A stretch of DNA of 12,186 bases from Xanthobacteraceae bacterium (lineage in GTDB: Bacteria; Pseudomonadota; Alphaproteobacteria; Rhizobiales; Xanthobacteraceae). The stretch covers positions 1 to 12,186 of the forward strand of contig JASHXX010000229.1 of assembly GCA_030043335.1 (NCBI GenBank), written 5' to 3'. Positions 1 through 9,055 of the stretch are shown piece after piece (the stretch's first letter is position 1; each line of letters starts with the position of its first letter). The notes beneath the pieces were generated by a model. It worked only from the letters and a program-made list of their open reading frames with translations. It ran no database searches and was not told the DNA's origin. Both the position numbers and the translations under genes were made by a program.

Positions 1-3000
1 TGCGCGCGCTCGGGCCGCCGCCGCCGCTGAGCCCGTCGACCTGAAGGATGCGGATGCCTTCGATCTTCTCCATCGGCTTGACGCTCTCGCGCACGATGCC
101 CTCGATGCGCTCGAGGAGCCGGCGGCGGAAGATCGACGCCCGCGCCGAATCGGAGAGGACGTTCTCCGCCTCGTTGAGCAGGCGCTGTGCTTCGGCCTCG
201 ACCGCGGCGCGCACCTGTTCGGCGGCGGCGGCGATGCGCACCTCCTCGGCTTCCTTCTCGGCGATGAGCACCTCGACCGCACGGCGGCGGCGGGCCGCCT
301 CGCTCTCGCGCACGGTCTTGACCCGCTCCTCGGCCTCGACCGCCTGGGCGCGCGCGGCCTCGGCGTCGGCCTGCGCCGCCGACTGCTCGCGCGACTTGCG
401 GTGGATTTCGATCGCGCTCTCCATGCGCGCGGTCTCGACCGCGGTCTCGCGCGCGATCTCGAGCTGACGCAGTTCGCGGTCGCGCAGGATGCGGGCCTCG
501 TCGATGCCGCGCTCGGAGGCGATGCGGGCGCGCTCGACCTCCTCGCGGGCGGCGATTTGCGCTTCCTGCAGCGCCTGGCCGCGGGCGACCTCGAATTGCT
601 CCACCGACCGCTGCCGCTCGAGCCGGGCAAGATCGAGGGTCTGCTCGCGCACCACGTCGGTGCGCCCGACCTGTTGTGCGGCGACGATATCGGCTTCCTT
701 CACCTTGCGATCGGCGTCGGCCCGCTCGGCGAGCTTGGCGGCGACCCCGATCGAGCGATCCTGCTCGGCGATCTCCACCACCTTGCGGCGCTCGACGTCG
801 AGCACGTCGCGCGTCTGCGACGACTGGATACGCTCCTGTTCCAGGGTGAGCTCGACGGCGATGCGCGCCGCCTCAACGGCTTCGCGCCGCCTGAGCTCGG
901 CGTCTTCGATCGCCCGCTCGCGGGTGATCTCGCGCGATCGCGTCTCCTGATCGGCGGCGATGCGCTCGGCGGCGACCCGCTTCTCCTGGGCGATGCGGTC
1001 GACTTCGACCGCTTCGCGCGCCGCGATCTCGGCGGTATCGACCGCGCGGTTGCGGGCGATCTCCAGCGATCGCACCTCTTCCTCGCGCGCGATCCGTTCG
1101 CCGGCGACCTTGCGATCCTCGACAATGCGGATCGATTCGACGCTCTGGCGCGAGGTGATCTCGGCGGCTTCGATCGCCTGATTGCGAGCGATCTCGAGCC
1201 CGCGGGTCTCGCGTTCGGCGCCGATGCGGTCGGCGGCGATCTTCTTGTCGAGCGCGATGCGCGCGGTCTCGGTCGAATCGCGGGCCAGGATCTCGGCGGC
1301 TTCGATCGCCTTGATGCGTTCGATCTCGCGGCTCCTGGTCAGCTCCTCGGCCCCGATGCGTTCGACCGCGATCTTCTTCTCCTGCGCGATGCGCGAGGCT
1401 TCGACCGCCTCGCGGGCGGCGATCTCCGCCTCCTCGACCGAGCGGGTGCGGGCGATGTCGAGCGCGCGGACGCGCTCTTCCTGCTGGATGCGCGCCGCGG
1501 CCGTGACCTCGCGCGCGGCGATGTCGCTTTGCTCGAGCGAGCGCATCCGCTCGATTTCGAGCGTGCGGGTGGCGAGCTCGGAGGCGATGCGCTCGGCGGC
1601 GAGCGCCTTCTCGCGGGCGATGCGCGCGGTTTCGGTCGCCTTGGCGGCCGCGATCTCCTCCTCGTCGACGGCGCGGTTGCGCGTGATCTCGCGGCGGCGG
1701 ATTTCCTCTTCGAGGGCGATGCGCTCGTCGGTGACGACGCGCTCCTGGGCGATGCGGGCGCGTTCGGTGGTCTCGCGCGCGGCGATCTCGGCCTGCTCGA
1801 GATTGCGGGTGCGCTCGATCTCGAGCCGCCGGTTCTCCTCGTCCTTGGCGATCCGCGCCGTGGTGACCGCGAGCTCCTGGGCGATGCGCGCCTTCTCGGT
1901 CTCCTCGCGGGCGGCGATCTCGGCCTGCTCGACGGCGCGGCTCTTCTCGTTCTCGCGGCGCTGGTCTTCTTCCTCGCGGGCGATCCGCGCGTCGGTGAGG
2001 ACGCCTTCCTGGGCGATCCGCGCCCGCTCGACCCGTTCGCGGGCGGCGATCTCGGCCTCGTCGATCAGGCGGCCGCGCTCGATCTCGCGCTCGCGGATCT
2101 CGCGCTCCGAGGCGATGCGCGCTTCGGCGACGGCGCGCTCATGGCCGATGCGGGTCTTCTCGACCTCTTCGCGGGCCGCGATCTGCGCCTGCTCGGCCTC
2201 GGTGTCGCGCAGCGAGCGCTCGCGGGCAAGCTCGGCGCGCTGCACGGCGCGGCGCACTTCGATGTCGCGCTCCTGATTGAGCCGCGCGGTCTCGCTCTCG
2301 CGGTCGATCTCCAGCGCCTGCTTCTCGGCTTCGAGGTTGCGGGTGCGAATCAGGATCATCGATTCCTGCTCGATGTCATTGCGCAGCTTGCGCCGCGCCT
2401 CGATGTCCTCGATCAGCTTGGTCAAACCTTCGGCGTCGAAACGGTTCGACGGATTGAAGAATTCGAGGTCGGTCTGGTCGAGATCGGTGATCGCGACCGA
2501 TTCCAGCTCGAGGCCGTTCTGCTTGAGGCTGTCGAGCGCCGATTCCTTGACCCGGGCGACGTAGTCGCCGCGCCGCTCGTGCATTTCCACCATCGTCATC
2601 TCGGAGGCGACCGAGCGCAGGGCGGAGACGAGCTTGCCGGACAGCAGCGCATCGAGCTCGCCGACATTCATGGTGCGCCGGCCGAGCGTCGCGGCGGCGA
2701 TGGTCACCGCCTCGCGCGTCGGCGGCACCCGAACGTAGAACTCCGATTCGATGTCGACGCGCATGCGGTCCTTGGTGATCAGTGCGTTCTCGCGGTTGCG
2801 CACGACCTGCATGCGCAGGACGTTCATGTTGACCGGCGTGACCTCGTGAATGAACGGAAATACGAAGGCGCCGGCGTTGATGACCACTTTTTCGCCGAAC
2901 AGGCCGGTGCGCACGAAGGACACTTCCTTCGACGAGCGCCGGTAGAGCCAGTTGACGAAATAGACCACGATCGCGATGACGATGACCGCGACGATCAGCC

Positions 3001-3034
3001 AAATGATCAGGCTACCGAGAATGGCGACGGACAT
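1..3034 (-). CDS. Giant flotillin-family (SPFH) membrane scaffold protein, C-terminus cut by window edge
   Basis: At least 1011 residues are visible and no stop is reached before the left edge. Residues about 7-29 form one hydrophobic segment (IIWLIVAVIVIAIVVYF), followed by basic YRR. Residues about 35-230 read as an SPFH/band-7 domain like flotillin and E. coli YqiK. Residues about 205-980 are an almost unbroken charged coiled coil rich in Glu, Arg, Ala and Ile, including a 44-residue tandem repeat at 283-755. The end resembles the flotillin C-terminal region (RRLLERIEGIV, then KIEGIRILQVDGLSGGGG). Flotillins oligomerise into scaffolds at the inner membrane; YqiK is about 550 residues, so this is nearly twice that length. 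The ATG is chosen because GGGAGGGAG lies just upstream and the membrane segment follows at once. The start is 1 bp after the stop of the TIM-barrel gene (TAAGATG), and the ribosome site lies in that gene's last codons, so translation is probably coupled. No NfeD partner gene is seen on the upstream side; the other side is outside the window. Confidence 0.93.
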   Translation of the reverse strand, partial: MSVAILGSLIIWLIVAVIVIAIVVYFVNWLYRRSSKEVSFVRTGLFGEKVVINAGAFVFPFIHEVTPVNMNVLRMQVVRNRENALITKDRMRVDIESEFYVRVPPTREAVTIAAATLGRRTMNVGELDALLSGKLVSALRSVASEMTMVEMHERRGDYVARVKESALDSLKQNGLELESVAITDLDQTDLEFFNPSNRFDAEGLTKLIEDIEARRKLRNDIEQESMILIRTRNLEAEKQALEIDRESETARLNQERDIEVRRAVQRAELARERSLRDTEAEQAQIAAREEVEKTRIGHERAVAEARIASEREIREREIERGRLIDEAEIAARERVERARIAQEGVLTDARIAREEEDQRRENEKSRAVEQAEIAAREETEKARIAQELAVTTARIAKDEENRRLEIERTRNLEQAEIAARETTERARIAQERVVTDERIALEEEIRRREITRNRAVDEEEIAAAKATETARIAREKALAAERIASELATRTLEIERMRSLEQSDIAAREVTAAARIQQEERVRALDIARTRSVEEAEIAAREAVEASRIAQEKKIAVERIGAEELTRSREIERIKAIEAAEILARDSTETARIALDKKIAADRIGAERETRGLEIARNQAIEAAEITSRQSVESIRIVEDRKVAGERIAREEEVRSLEIARNRAVDTAEIAAREAVEVDRIAQEKRVAAERIAADQETRSREITRERAIEDAELRRREAVEAARIAVELTLEQERIQSSQTRDVLDVERRKVVEIAEQDRSIGVAAKLAERADADRKVKEADIVAAQQVGRTDVVREQTLDLARLERQRSVEQFEVARGQALQEAQIAAREEVERARIASERGIDEARILRDRELRQLEIARETAVETARMESAIEIHRKSREQSAAQADAEAARAQAVEAEERVKTVRESEAARRRRAVEVLIAEKEAEEVRIAAAAEQVRAAVEAEAQRLLNEAENVLSDSARASIFRRRLLERIEGIVRESVKPMEKIEGIRILQVDGLSGGGGPSAR
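431..562 (-). repeat. Detached twelfth copy of the 44-residue flotillin repeat
   Basis: Residues 825-868 of the flotillin begin AQIAAREEVER and carry the same four-block pattern as the main array (ARIASE, ARILRD and LEIARE follow). About 69 residues of less regular coiled coil, including KLAERADADRK and DLARLERQRS, separate this copy from the array. It shows that the repeat unit was copied or kept outside the uninterrupted tract. Confidence 0.75.
770..2188 (-). repeat. Tandem 132-bp (44-residue) coiled-coil repeats inside the flotillin gene, 11 units
   Basis: Eleven consecutive units occupy residues 283-755. Units begin (5' end on the minus strand) at 2188, 2056, 1924, 1792, 1660, 1528, 1429, 1297, 1165, 1033 and 901. 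Ten are 132 bp and the unit starting at 1528 is 99 bp. Each 44-residue unit is four 11-residue blocks, typically starting AEIAARE, ARIAQE, ERIA and LEIxR, with Ile at position 3 of most blocks. The short unit has exactly one 11-residue block fewer. An 11-residue (hendecad) periodicity is known to favour nearly straight or slightly right-handed coiled coils. The units differ at many positions, so this is an old amplification or one under protein-level constraint, not a fresh slippage array. Confidence 0.9.
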
Positions 3035-3035
3035 C

Positions 3036-3929
3036 TTACTCCCTCCCTGCCCGCCGACCGTCCGGTCCGGCGCGGGCCTGTTCTTCGCGTTTGTCTGAAG
3101 CTTTCTTGATCGCTTTGAAATTTGCAACCTGGGCGGCGAGCGCGCGCTCGACCGGCAGGCGCTCCATCGAGGAGGCGCCGTAGAAGCCGTGACAGTAGCG
3201 GGCGCGCGTCAGCACGTACTCGGCATCCGCGGGTTCCGCGACCGGGCCGCCATGCACTAGGACGAAGATGTCACGATTCACTGCGAGCGCCGCCTCGGCC
3301 ATGGCGTCGGTCAGCGCCGGGCAGTCTTCGAGCTTGACCGAGGTTGTCGCGCCGATCGAGCCGCCGACGGTCAGGCCGAAATGGCAGACCAGGACATCGG
3401 CGCCGGCATGCGCCATCGCCGCCGCCTGCGCCGGCTCGAAGACGTAGGGCGTGGTCAGAAGATCGCGGCTGTGCGCCTTGGCGATCATCTCGACCTCGCG
3501 GCCATAGCCCATGCCGGTTTCCTCAAGCCCGGCGCGGAAGCGGCCGTCGATCAGACCGACGGTCGGGAAATTCTGCACGCCGCTGAAGCCGAGCCGCGCC
3601 ACTTCGTCGAGAAACAAATCCATCTGCCGGAACGGATCGGTGCCGCAGACCCCGGCCAGGACCGGCGTGCGGGCGACGACCGGCAGTACTTCGCGCGCCA
3701 TGTCCATGACCACGCCGTTGGCGTCGCCGAACGGCATCATCCCGGCGAGCGAGCCGCGGCCGGCCATGCGGTAGCGGCCGGAATTGTAGATGACGATGAG
3801 ATCGGCGCTGCCGTCCTCCTCGCTTTTCGCCGAAATGCCGGTGCCGGCGCCGGCGCCGATGATCGGTTCGCCGCGCGCGCGCATGGCGTGGAACCGGGAG
3901 AGGATGTTTGAGCGCGGGACACGGGGCAT
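3036..3929 (-). CDS. TIM-barrel protein of the phosphoenolpyruvate-hydrolase-like family (partner half of Tm-1)
   Basis: A 297-residue cytoplasmic protein with no signal peptide or membrane segment. It matches from memory the family annotated as PEP hydrolase-like or TIM-barrel signal-transduction protein (Pfam PEP_hydrolase). Characteristic stretches are [14 protein letters not shown] (22-35), [20 protein letters not shown] (43-62), PFGDANGVV (66-74), LAGVCGTDP (91-99), [16 protein letters not shown] (114-129), [13 protein letters not shown] (178-190) and VLVHGGP (223-229). These fit alternating strand-loop steps of a (beta/alpha)8 barrel. The last 20 or so residues are a charged tail in which the flotillin ribosome site is encoded. 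The ATG lies 3 bp after the stop of the LivF-Tm-1 gene, with GAGGA overlapping that stop. In plants this domain is the C-terminal half of Tm-1, so a partnership with the preceding gene product is expected. The reaction and substrate are not established; the PEP-hydrolase name should not be taken as a function. Confidence 0.85.
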   Translation of the reverse strand: MPRVPRSNILSRFHAMRARGEPIIGAGAGTGISAKSEEDGSADLIVIYNSGRYRMAGRGSLAGMMPFGDANGVVMDMAREVLPVVARTPVLAGVCGTDPFRQMDLFLDEVARLGFSGVQNFPTVGLIDGRFRAGLEETGMGYGREVEMIAKAHSRDLLTTPYVFEPAQAAAMAHAGADVLVCHFGLTVGGSIGATTSVKLEDCPALTDAMAEAALAVNRDIFVLVHGGPVAEPADAEYVLTRARYCHGFYGASSMERLPVERALAAQVANFKAIKKASDKREEQARAGPDGRRAGRE

Positions 3930-3932
3930 GTC

Positions 3933-6146
3933 TTATCCTCGTGCCCGCCGGCGGGTCAGTCGGCCGCCGATCAGGCGGCGGAATTCGGCGACGATCGCGG
4001 CGGCAAATTGCGGATCGTTGATGTTAAGCGGCAGCCGGATCAGCCGGCGCGAGCCGGTCTGGTGGACGGTTGCTCCGAGCGCGCGGAACAGCTCGGCGTC
4101 GGCGTTAGGATCGGAAAACGGCCGGCCGGGCGCGTCGAGCGCCGAGACCCCGCCCTCCGGCAAAAAGAACCGCACCGGCCCGTCCATCAGATTGAGGCGC
4201 TCGCCGATCCAGCGCCCGATCCGCGCGTTCTCCTCGGACGTGGTGCGCATCAGCGTCACGGTCGGATTGTGGACGTGGAGGGTGCGGCCGCGGTACCGCT
4301 CTGGGACTGTCTCCATCGGCCCGAAATTCACCATGTCGAGCGCACCGCAGGAGCCGATATAAGGGATTTTCGTGCGCGCGATGGCACCGAAGCGATCCTC
4401 GGTCGCCGGCAGCACGCCGCCGAGAAGCAGATCGCAGACTTCGGTCGTGGTGATGTCGATAACGGCGGAAAGTGCGCCGGAATCGACGAGCTTTTCCATC
4501 GACTGGCCGCCGACGCCGGTGGCGTGGAACACAAGACACTCGAAATCGCCTTCGAGCGCATCGACAATGGCGTCGACGCAGGGCGTGGTCACCCCGAACA
4601 TGGTGAGGCCGATCGCCGGCTTGCCGTTGCCGCGGCGCTGCGCCGGCTCGCGCTCGGCGCCGGCGAGGCGCGCCTTGACCATCCCCACCATCGCCGCCGC
4701 GCCGTTGGCGAGCACCTGGCGCGACACCGAGTTGAGCCCGGCCACGTCGGTCACCGAATAAAGCATCATGATGTCGGAGGGACCGACATAGTGGCCGACA
4801 TTGCCGGAGGCGACCGAGGAGATCAGCACCTTGGGCACGCCGATCGGCAACGCCCGCATCGCCGGCGCGACCAGCGAGCTGCCGCCCGATCCGCCGGCGG
4901 AAATGAGGCCGCCGACCGGCGCCTGCCGACGGATCCAGGCTTCGAACGCCTCCGCCATCGCGGTGATCGCGGCGCCGCGTTCCCCGGCGAACACGGCGTT
5001 GGGCCCGCCGCGGTGGTAGGCGGCGACATGATGCGGCGGCACGTCGGCCGGCGACGGCCCGCCGGAGGTGGAAAGATCGACCAGGACCACGCGCACCCCG
5101 GCTGCGGCGATCTGGTCGCGGATGAAGCGCAGCTCGGCGCCCTTGGTGTCGAGCGTACCGGCGACGATCACCGGCGCGGCGCCGCCGCGATGGATCGGGC
5201 GCAGATCGACCGCCGGCATCGGGGCGTCGGCGGCCGGCTCGGGCGCGATGGTGCGCGTGCGCGCGGCGGTTTCGATCTGGGCGACCGGCGCCGGCTGCGA
5301 CCAGCGCGTCGGCATCGTCGGATTCGAAATGTAGACGCGCACCGGGCCGCGCGCCCTTGCCGGCCGGCGTCCGTTCTCCGCCGCCGGCGCCTCGGCAGTC
5401 TCTTCGGCGGGCTCGGCCTGTCCGTGCTGGCCGACGCCGAGGAGGCGCTGTTGCAGCTCGCGGTCGGCCGCGAGCCGCGCCGCGTCCATGATCCGGTTGA
5501 TCCGGCCGTTGATCATGATGGCGACGTTCTCGGCGACCGCGGTCGCAACCCCGATGTTCTGCTCCACGACCAGCACGCCGATATCGCCCTGATCGCCGAG
5601 ATTGAGCAGAATCTCCTCGACCCGCTCGATGATCACCGGCGCGAGGCCCTCGGTCGGCTCGTCCATGATCAGGAGCCGCGGATTGAGCAGGAACGCGCGG
5701 GCGATGGCGAGCATCTGCTGCTCGCCGCCGGAGAGCTGATTGCCGCGATGGCTGCGCCGTTCGGCGAGCCGCGGGAACGCCTCGTAGATCCGCGGGATGG
5801 TCCATTGCGACTTGCCGTTGCTGGCGGCGAGCCGCAGGTGCTCGTCGACGGTAAGCGAAGGCCACAGCCGCCGGCCCTGCGGGACGTAAGCGAGGCCGAG
5901 CCGGGCGATCTCCGCCGGAGTGCGGCCGACCAGCTCCTCGCCCTGGAAACGGATCGAGCCGCTCGCCGCCGGCGTGAGACCGACGATCGCATTGCACAGC
6001 GTGGTCTTGCCCATGCCGTTGCGGCCGACAAGCGAGAGCACGCCATGCTCGAGTTTCAGATCGACGCCCTGCAGCGCGTGGCTGCGTCCGTAATAGACGT
6101 TGAGCCCTTTGATCTCGAGGAGCGGCGCGGCGTGACGCTCAGGCAT
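3933..6146 (-). CDS. Fusion protein: LivF-type ABC ATPase plus Tm-1/UPF0261 domain
   Basis: A single uninterrupted 737-residue reading frame. Residues 1-240 are a LivF-type ATPase: Walker [10 protein letters not shown] (41-49), Q-loop Gln90, signature LSGGEQQ (138-144), Walker B LLIMDEP (158-164). At the switch position it reads VVEQN, with Gln in place of His, as is usual in LivF. Residues about 241-324 are a low-complexity Ala/Pro/Arg/Glu linker. Residues 325-737 match the Tm-1-like (UPF0261) domain: [15 protein letters not shown] (328-342), [14 protein letters not shown] (412-425), [14 protein letters not shown] (541-554), DITTTEV (564-570), [13 protein letters not shown] (598-610) and [11 protein letters not shown] (626-636). 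The ATPase would pair with LivG at the membrane and power import. The job of the Tm-1 domain in bacteria is unknown. The start overlaps the livG stop by 8 bp (ATGCCTGA). A sequencing fusion of two genes is unlikely, because the frame also encodes a continuous linker. Confidence 0.92.
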   Translation of the reverse strand: MPERHAAPLLEIKGLNVYYGRSHALQGVDLKLEHGVLSLVGRNGMGKTTLCNAIVGLTPAASGSIRFQGEELVGRTPAEIARLGLAYVPQGRRLWPSLTVDEHLRLAASNGKSQWTIPRIYEAFPRLAERRSHRGNQLSGGEQQMLAIARAFLLNPRLLIMDEPTEGLAPVIIERVEEILLNLGDQGDIGVLVVEQNIGVATAVAENVAIMINGRINRIMDAARLAADRELQQRLLGVGQHGQAEPAEETAEAPAAENGRRPARARGPVRVYISNPTMPTRWSQPAPVAQIETAARTRTIAPEPAADAPMPAVDLRPIHRGGAAPVIVAGTLDTKGAELRFIRDQIAAAGVRVVLVDLSTSGGPSPADVPPHHVAAYHRGGPNAVFAGERGAAITAMAEAFEAWIRRQAPVGGLISAGGSGGSSLVAPAMRALPIGVPKVLISSVASGNVGHYVGPSDIMMLYSVTDVAGLNSVSRQVLANGAAAMVGMVKARLAGAEREPAQRRGNGKPAIGLTMFGVTTPCVDAIVDALEGDFECLVFHATGVGGQSMEKLVDSGALSAVIDITTTEVCDLLLGGVLPATEDRFGAIARTKIPYIGSCGALDMVNFGPMETVPERYRGRTLHVHNPTVTLMRTTSEENARIGRWIGERLNLMDGPVRFFLPEGGVSALDAPGRPFSDPNADAELFRALGATVHQTGSRRLIRLPLNINDPQFAAAIVAEFRRLIGGRLTRRRARG

Positions 6147-6921
6147 GGCCGCCCCCGAGATACAATTGCTGCACTTCCGGATCGGCCTCGATCTCGTGCG
6201 GCGCTCCTTCCTTGAAGATGCGGCCGTTGTGCATCATGGTGACGTTTTCGACGACCCGCAGCGCCACGTCCATGTCGTGCTCGATGATGATGTAGCCGAT
6301 ATGGGCGGGAAGCGCGGTGAGGATCGCGACCAGGTCGCCGCGTTCGTTCGGCGACAGGCCGGCGGCCGGCTCGTCGAACAGGATGAAGCGCGGCGCGCCG
6401 GCGAGCGCCAGCGCGATCTCGAGCTGCCGCTGCTGGCCGTGCGCCAATTCCCCGACCAGGCGGTCGGTGACCCGTTCCAGATGCACCAGCGCAATGAGGT
6501 CGTGGACCGATTGCATGATCGCGTCGCTGGCGCGGGTGCGAATGAAGGAGAAGCGCCCGCGGGAGACGCCGCGGCAGGCGAGATAGACGTTGTCGCGCAC
6601 CGAAAGCCGCTGGAACAGTAGCGAAATCTGGTAGGTGCGGCGCAGCCCGCGGCGGATGCGCTCGTGCGGCGGCAGCGTGGTCACGTCCTCGCCGAAGAAC
6701 CGCACCGTTCCCGAGGTCGGGGGAAAATCGCCGGTCACGCAATTGAGCAGTGTCGTCTTGCCGGCGCCGTTCGAGCCGAGCACGGCGCGACGTTCGCCCG
6801 GCCGCACGCTCAACGTTATGTCGGTCAAGGCCGCGAGCGCGCCGAAATACCGGCTTACCCCGCGCAACTCGATGGCGTTGCCGGTGCCGGCGGCGGCGAT
6901 GCGTTCGGCGATCGTGCTCAT
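6139..6921 (-). CDS. livG: ABC transporter ATPase, LivG type
   Basis: A 260-residue cytoplasmic ATPase of a branched-chain amino acid/amide type (HAAT) importer. It carries Walker [10 protein letters not shown] (49-57), a degenerate signature LAHGQQ (159-164, where LivG proteins usually have LSYGQQ or LSHGQQ), Walker B FILFDEP (179-185) and the switch histidine in IIIEHDM (His215). The reading frame stays open upstream to 7224, but the ATG at 6921 is chosen. It gives the normal family length and puts the start in a 4-bp ATGA overlap with the livM stop, behind GGGAGCAACGGG. It should form a heterodimer with the LivF part of the next gene on the LivH/LivM permease pair. The substrate cannot be read from this subunit. 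Confidence 0.95.
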   Translation of the reverse strand: MSTIAERIAAAGTGNAIELRGVSRYFGALAALTDITLSVRPGERRAVLGSNGAGKTTLLNCVTGDFPPTSGTVRFFGEDVTTLPPHERIRRGLRRTYQISLLFQRLSVRDNVYLACRGVSRGRFSFIRTRASDAIMQSVHDLIALVHLERVTDRLVGELAHGQQRQLEIALALAGAPRFILFDEPAAGLSPNERGDLVAILTALPAHIGYIIIEHDMDVALRVVENVTMMHNGRIFKEGAPHEIEADPEVQQLYLGGGHA

Positions 6922-7988
6922 CGCCCGTTGCTCCCGCCGGCCGCCCGCATGCGCGCGGTGAAGCGCCGCCACAGCCCGATGACGCCGTCGGGCGAGAACA
7001 GCACGATGATGAGGAAGCCGAGGCCAATCAGGGTCTGGAAGCGCCGCCCGTCGAGCCCGACCGCGACCAGCGCGTCGAGCGCGAAGGTGCGAAGGATCAC
7101 GTAGATGATGGCGCCGATGAACGGACCGATCGGATGGCTGATGCCGCCGACGATGGCGATGACCAATAGGTTGATCACGACGTCGATGCCGACCGAGAAC
7201 GGCGAGATCTGGTTGTTCTGCCACACCAGCAGGATGCCGCCGACCGCGGCGATCAGCGCCGCGAACGCATAGGCGGCGATGCGGTGGGCGGTGACGTTGT
7301 AGCCGATCGCTTCCATGCGGCGCGGGTTGTCGCGCACGCCCTGCAGCGCAAGGCCGAACGGCGCCCGCGAGACATAGAGGACCGCGACGTAGCTCAACGC
7401 CGCGAAAAACAGGATCATGTAGTAAAGCGGGATCGGATCCTTCCAGTTGATGCCGAAGAATTTCGGCGGCGGGATCGTGGTGAAGCCGTTAAAGCCGTTG
7501 AAGATCGGCCAGTTCTGCAGCGTCAGATAGAAGAACGCGGCGGCGAGCGCCAACGTGATCATGATCGTGTAGATGCCCTCGGTGCGGGCGGAGAGCGCGC
7601 CGGCGAAGGTTCCGAAGGCGACGGCGATGGCGATCGCGAGCGGCGCCGCCACCCACCACGGCCAAAATAGGCTGATCGCGGGAAGCGAGCTGGTGCCGAG
7701 CACCGCCATCATGTAGCCGGCAACGCCGGCAACCGTCATCTGCGCCAGACTGACCATGCCGCCATAGCCGGCAAGGAACATCAGCGACAGCGCGATCATG
7801 CCGAGGATCAAGGCCCAGCCCACGATCTGGTCGAGGATGAAGGAGTTGGCGACGGCGGGCAGGATGATGAGCAGGACGCCGAGGATCAGAATCGGCGAGT
7901 GCCGCGAGACCCAGCGCGACAGGAGGCCGCCGCGCTCTTCGCCCGGGATGGCGAGCGGGGCCGGTCCGGTGGTCTGCACCAGCGCCAT
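6918..7988 (-). CDS. livM: ABC transporter permease, LivM type
   Basis: A 356-residue inner-membrane protein with roughly eight to ten hydrophobic segments, the first at about residues 32-48. The LivM pattern GYGGMVSLAQM lies at 74-84, and the cytoplasmic coupling loop is GVRDNPRRMEAIGYN (217-231). The ending FSPDGVIGLWRR (331-342) is typical of the family. It would pair with LivH to make the transmembrane channel. The open frame extends much further upstream (to 8714), but that part is a shadow of livH. The ATG at 7988 overlaps the livH stop by one base (TGATG), a classic coupling arrangement. Length and composition are normal. Confidence 0.95.
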   Translation of the reverse strand: MALVQTTGPAPLAIPGEERGGLLSRWVSRHSPILILGVLLIILPAVANSFILDQIVGWALILGMIALSLMFLAGYGGMVSLAQMTVAGVAGYMMAVLGTSSLPAISLFWPWWVAAPLAIAIAVAFGTFAGALSARTEGIYTIMITLALAAAFFYLTLQNWPIFNGFNGFTTIPPPKFFGINWKDPIPLYYMILFFAALSYVAVLYVSRAPFGLALQGVRDNPRRMEAIGYNVTAHRIAAYAFAALIAAVGGILLVWQNNQISPFSVGIDVVINLLVIAIVGGISHPIGPFIGAIIYVILRTFALDALVAVGLDGRRFQTLIGLGFLIIVLFSPDGVIGLWRRFTARMRAAGGSNGR

Positions 7989-9055
7989 CAGCGTTTCCCC
8001 AAGAGGCCTTGCGGCCGAATGGCGAGCACGATGACCATGATCAGAAAAGCCAGCACCGTCGCGTAGTTCTGGAAGTAGACGGCGCCGATCTGTTCGGAAA
8101 GCCCGATGATCAGCGCGCCCAGCGCCGCGCCCGGTATCGATCCCATGCCGCCGACAATGACCACCACGAGCGAAGCCAACAAAAAGTTGGAGTCTTCGCC
8201 GAGCGAGATCGACTGGAAGGTGCCGCCGACGATGCCGGCCATTCCGGCGAGCCCGGCGCCGAACGCGAACACGATCACGAACAGGAGCTGCACCCGGTAG
8301 CCGAGCACCGAGAGCATGTCGCGGTCGTCGACCCCGGCGCGGATCATCATGCCGATGCGGGTGCGATTGAGCGCGAGCCACATGCCGACGCCGATGGCGA
8401 TCGCGGCCGCCAAAATGGCGAGCCGCACCAGCGGATATTGCAGGAAGACGGCTTCGCCGCTCGATCTCACGGCGACGACGATCGGGGTCGGCACCGGGCC
8501 GGCCAGATAGTCCGGGGTGTCGATCTGGATGGCGTTGCCGCCCCAGACCCAGACCATCAGGTCGGAGAACACGATCGAGAGCCCGAGCGTGACCAGCGTC
8601 TGCCGCAGATCCTGGCCTTCCATGCGGCGAAAGATCAGCACCTGCATGGCGACGCCGACGATGGCGCAGCAGATAAAGGCGACGACGTAGCTGAACAGCC
8701 ACGAGCCGGTCCACTGTCCGGCCTCGTAGCCCATATAGCCGCCGAACAGGTAGAGCGAGCCATGCGCGAGATTGACATAGCGCATCAAGCCGAAGATCAG
8801 CGTGAAGCCGGACGCGACGAGAAAATAGAGCCCGCCCAGCGTGACGCCGTTGAACAATGCGTTGACGAACAGCCGCTTCTTGCCGAACAAGGTCTCGAAC
8901 CCCGCCGGCCAGGGCGCGAGCACGAGCCAGAGCGCGAAGATGACGACGACGGCGATGACGAGCGCGGCGACAGGATGATGGCCGATCCAGCGCGCCAGCG
9001 CGTCGCCGCGGCGTGCGCCGTCGAGCCGCCCTTCATCGCTAAAAGCCGTCGTCAC
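7988..9055 (-). CDS. livH: ABC transporter permease, LivH type, GTG start
   Basis: A 355-residue inner-membrane permease. Family landmarks are MRYVNLAHGSLYLFGGY (91-107), the coupling loop RAGVDDRDMLSVLGYRV (239-255), GGMGSIPGAALGALIIGL (302-319) and the terminal RPQGLLGKR. The start is a GTG with GGAGG seven bases upstream (9063-9067). Compared with E. coli LivH (about 308 residues) it has an N-terminal extension of about 55 residues with an extra hydrophobic segment at about 28-48. Such extensions are common in HAAT permeases, so the upstream GTG is credible. It is the first gene of the coupled transporter operon; the gap to the regulator gene behind it holds an inverted repeat. Confidence 0.93.
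   Translation of the reverse strand: MTTAFSDEGRLDGARRGDALARWIGHHPVAALVIAVVVIFALWLVLAPWPAGFETLFGKKRLFVNALFNGVTLGGLYFLVASGFTLIFGLMRYVNLAHGSLYLFGGYMGYEAGQWTGSWLFSYVVAFICCAIVGVAMQVLIFRRMEGQDLRQTLVTLGLSIVFSDLMVWVWGGNAIQIDTPDYLAGPVPTPIVVAVRSSGEAVFLQYPLVRLAILAAAIAIGVGMWLALNRTRIGMMIRAGVDDRDMLSVLGYRVQLLFVIVFAFGAGLAGMAGIVGGTFQSISLGEDSNFLLASLVVVIVGGMGSIPGAALGALIIGLSEQIGAVYFQNYATVLAFLIMVIVLAIRPQGLLGKR

Noticed and set aside
770..2188. Possible CRISPR-like or satellite array, because of the regular 132-bp spacing
   Set aside because: The periodicity keeps a coding frame, changes by whole 33-bp steps, and encodes hendecad coiled coil; there are no identical short repeats with unique spacers.
401..3109. 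A 902-codon open frame on the plus strand across the flotillin gene
   Set aside because: It is the antisense shadow of a GC-rich, repetitive coiled-coil gene and reproduces the 44-codon period in reverse. The minus-strand frame has the SPFH domain, membrane segment and ribosome site; this one has no recognisable family.
4008..6215. A 735-codon open frame on the plus strand opposite the LivF-Tm-1 fusion
   Set aside because: Arg/His/Asp/Gly-rich translation without domains; explained by GC bias at third codon positions of the real gene, which has complete ATPase motifs.
8171..8198. Hairpin with CCAAC, an AAAAA loop and GTTGG inside livH, extended by CGAAG/CTTCG past a bulge
   Set aside because: It lies within conserved permease coding sequence, the stem is short, and nothing suggests a terminator or a regulatory role; most likely chance.
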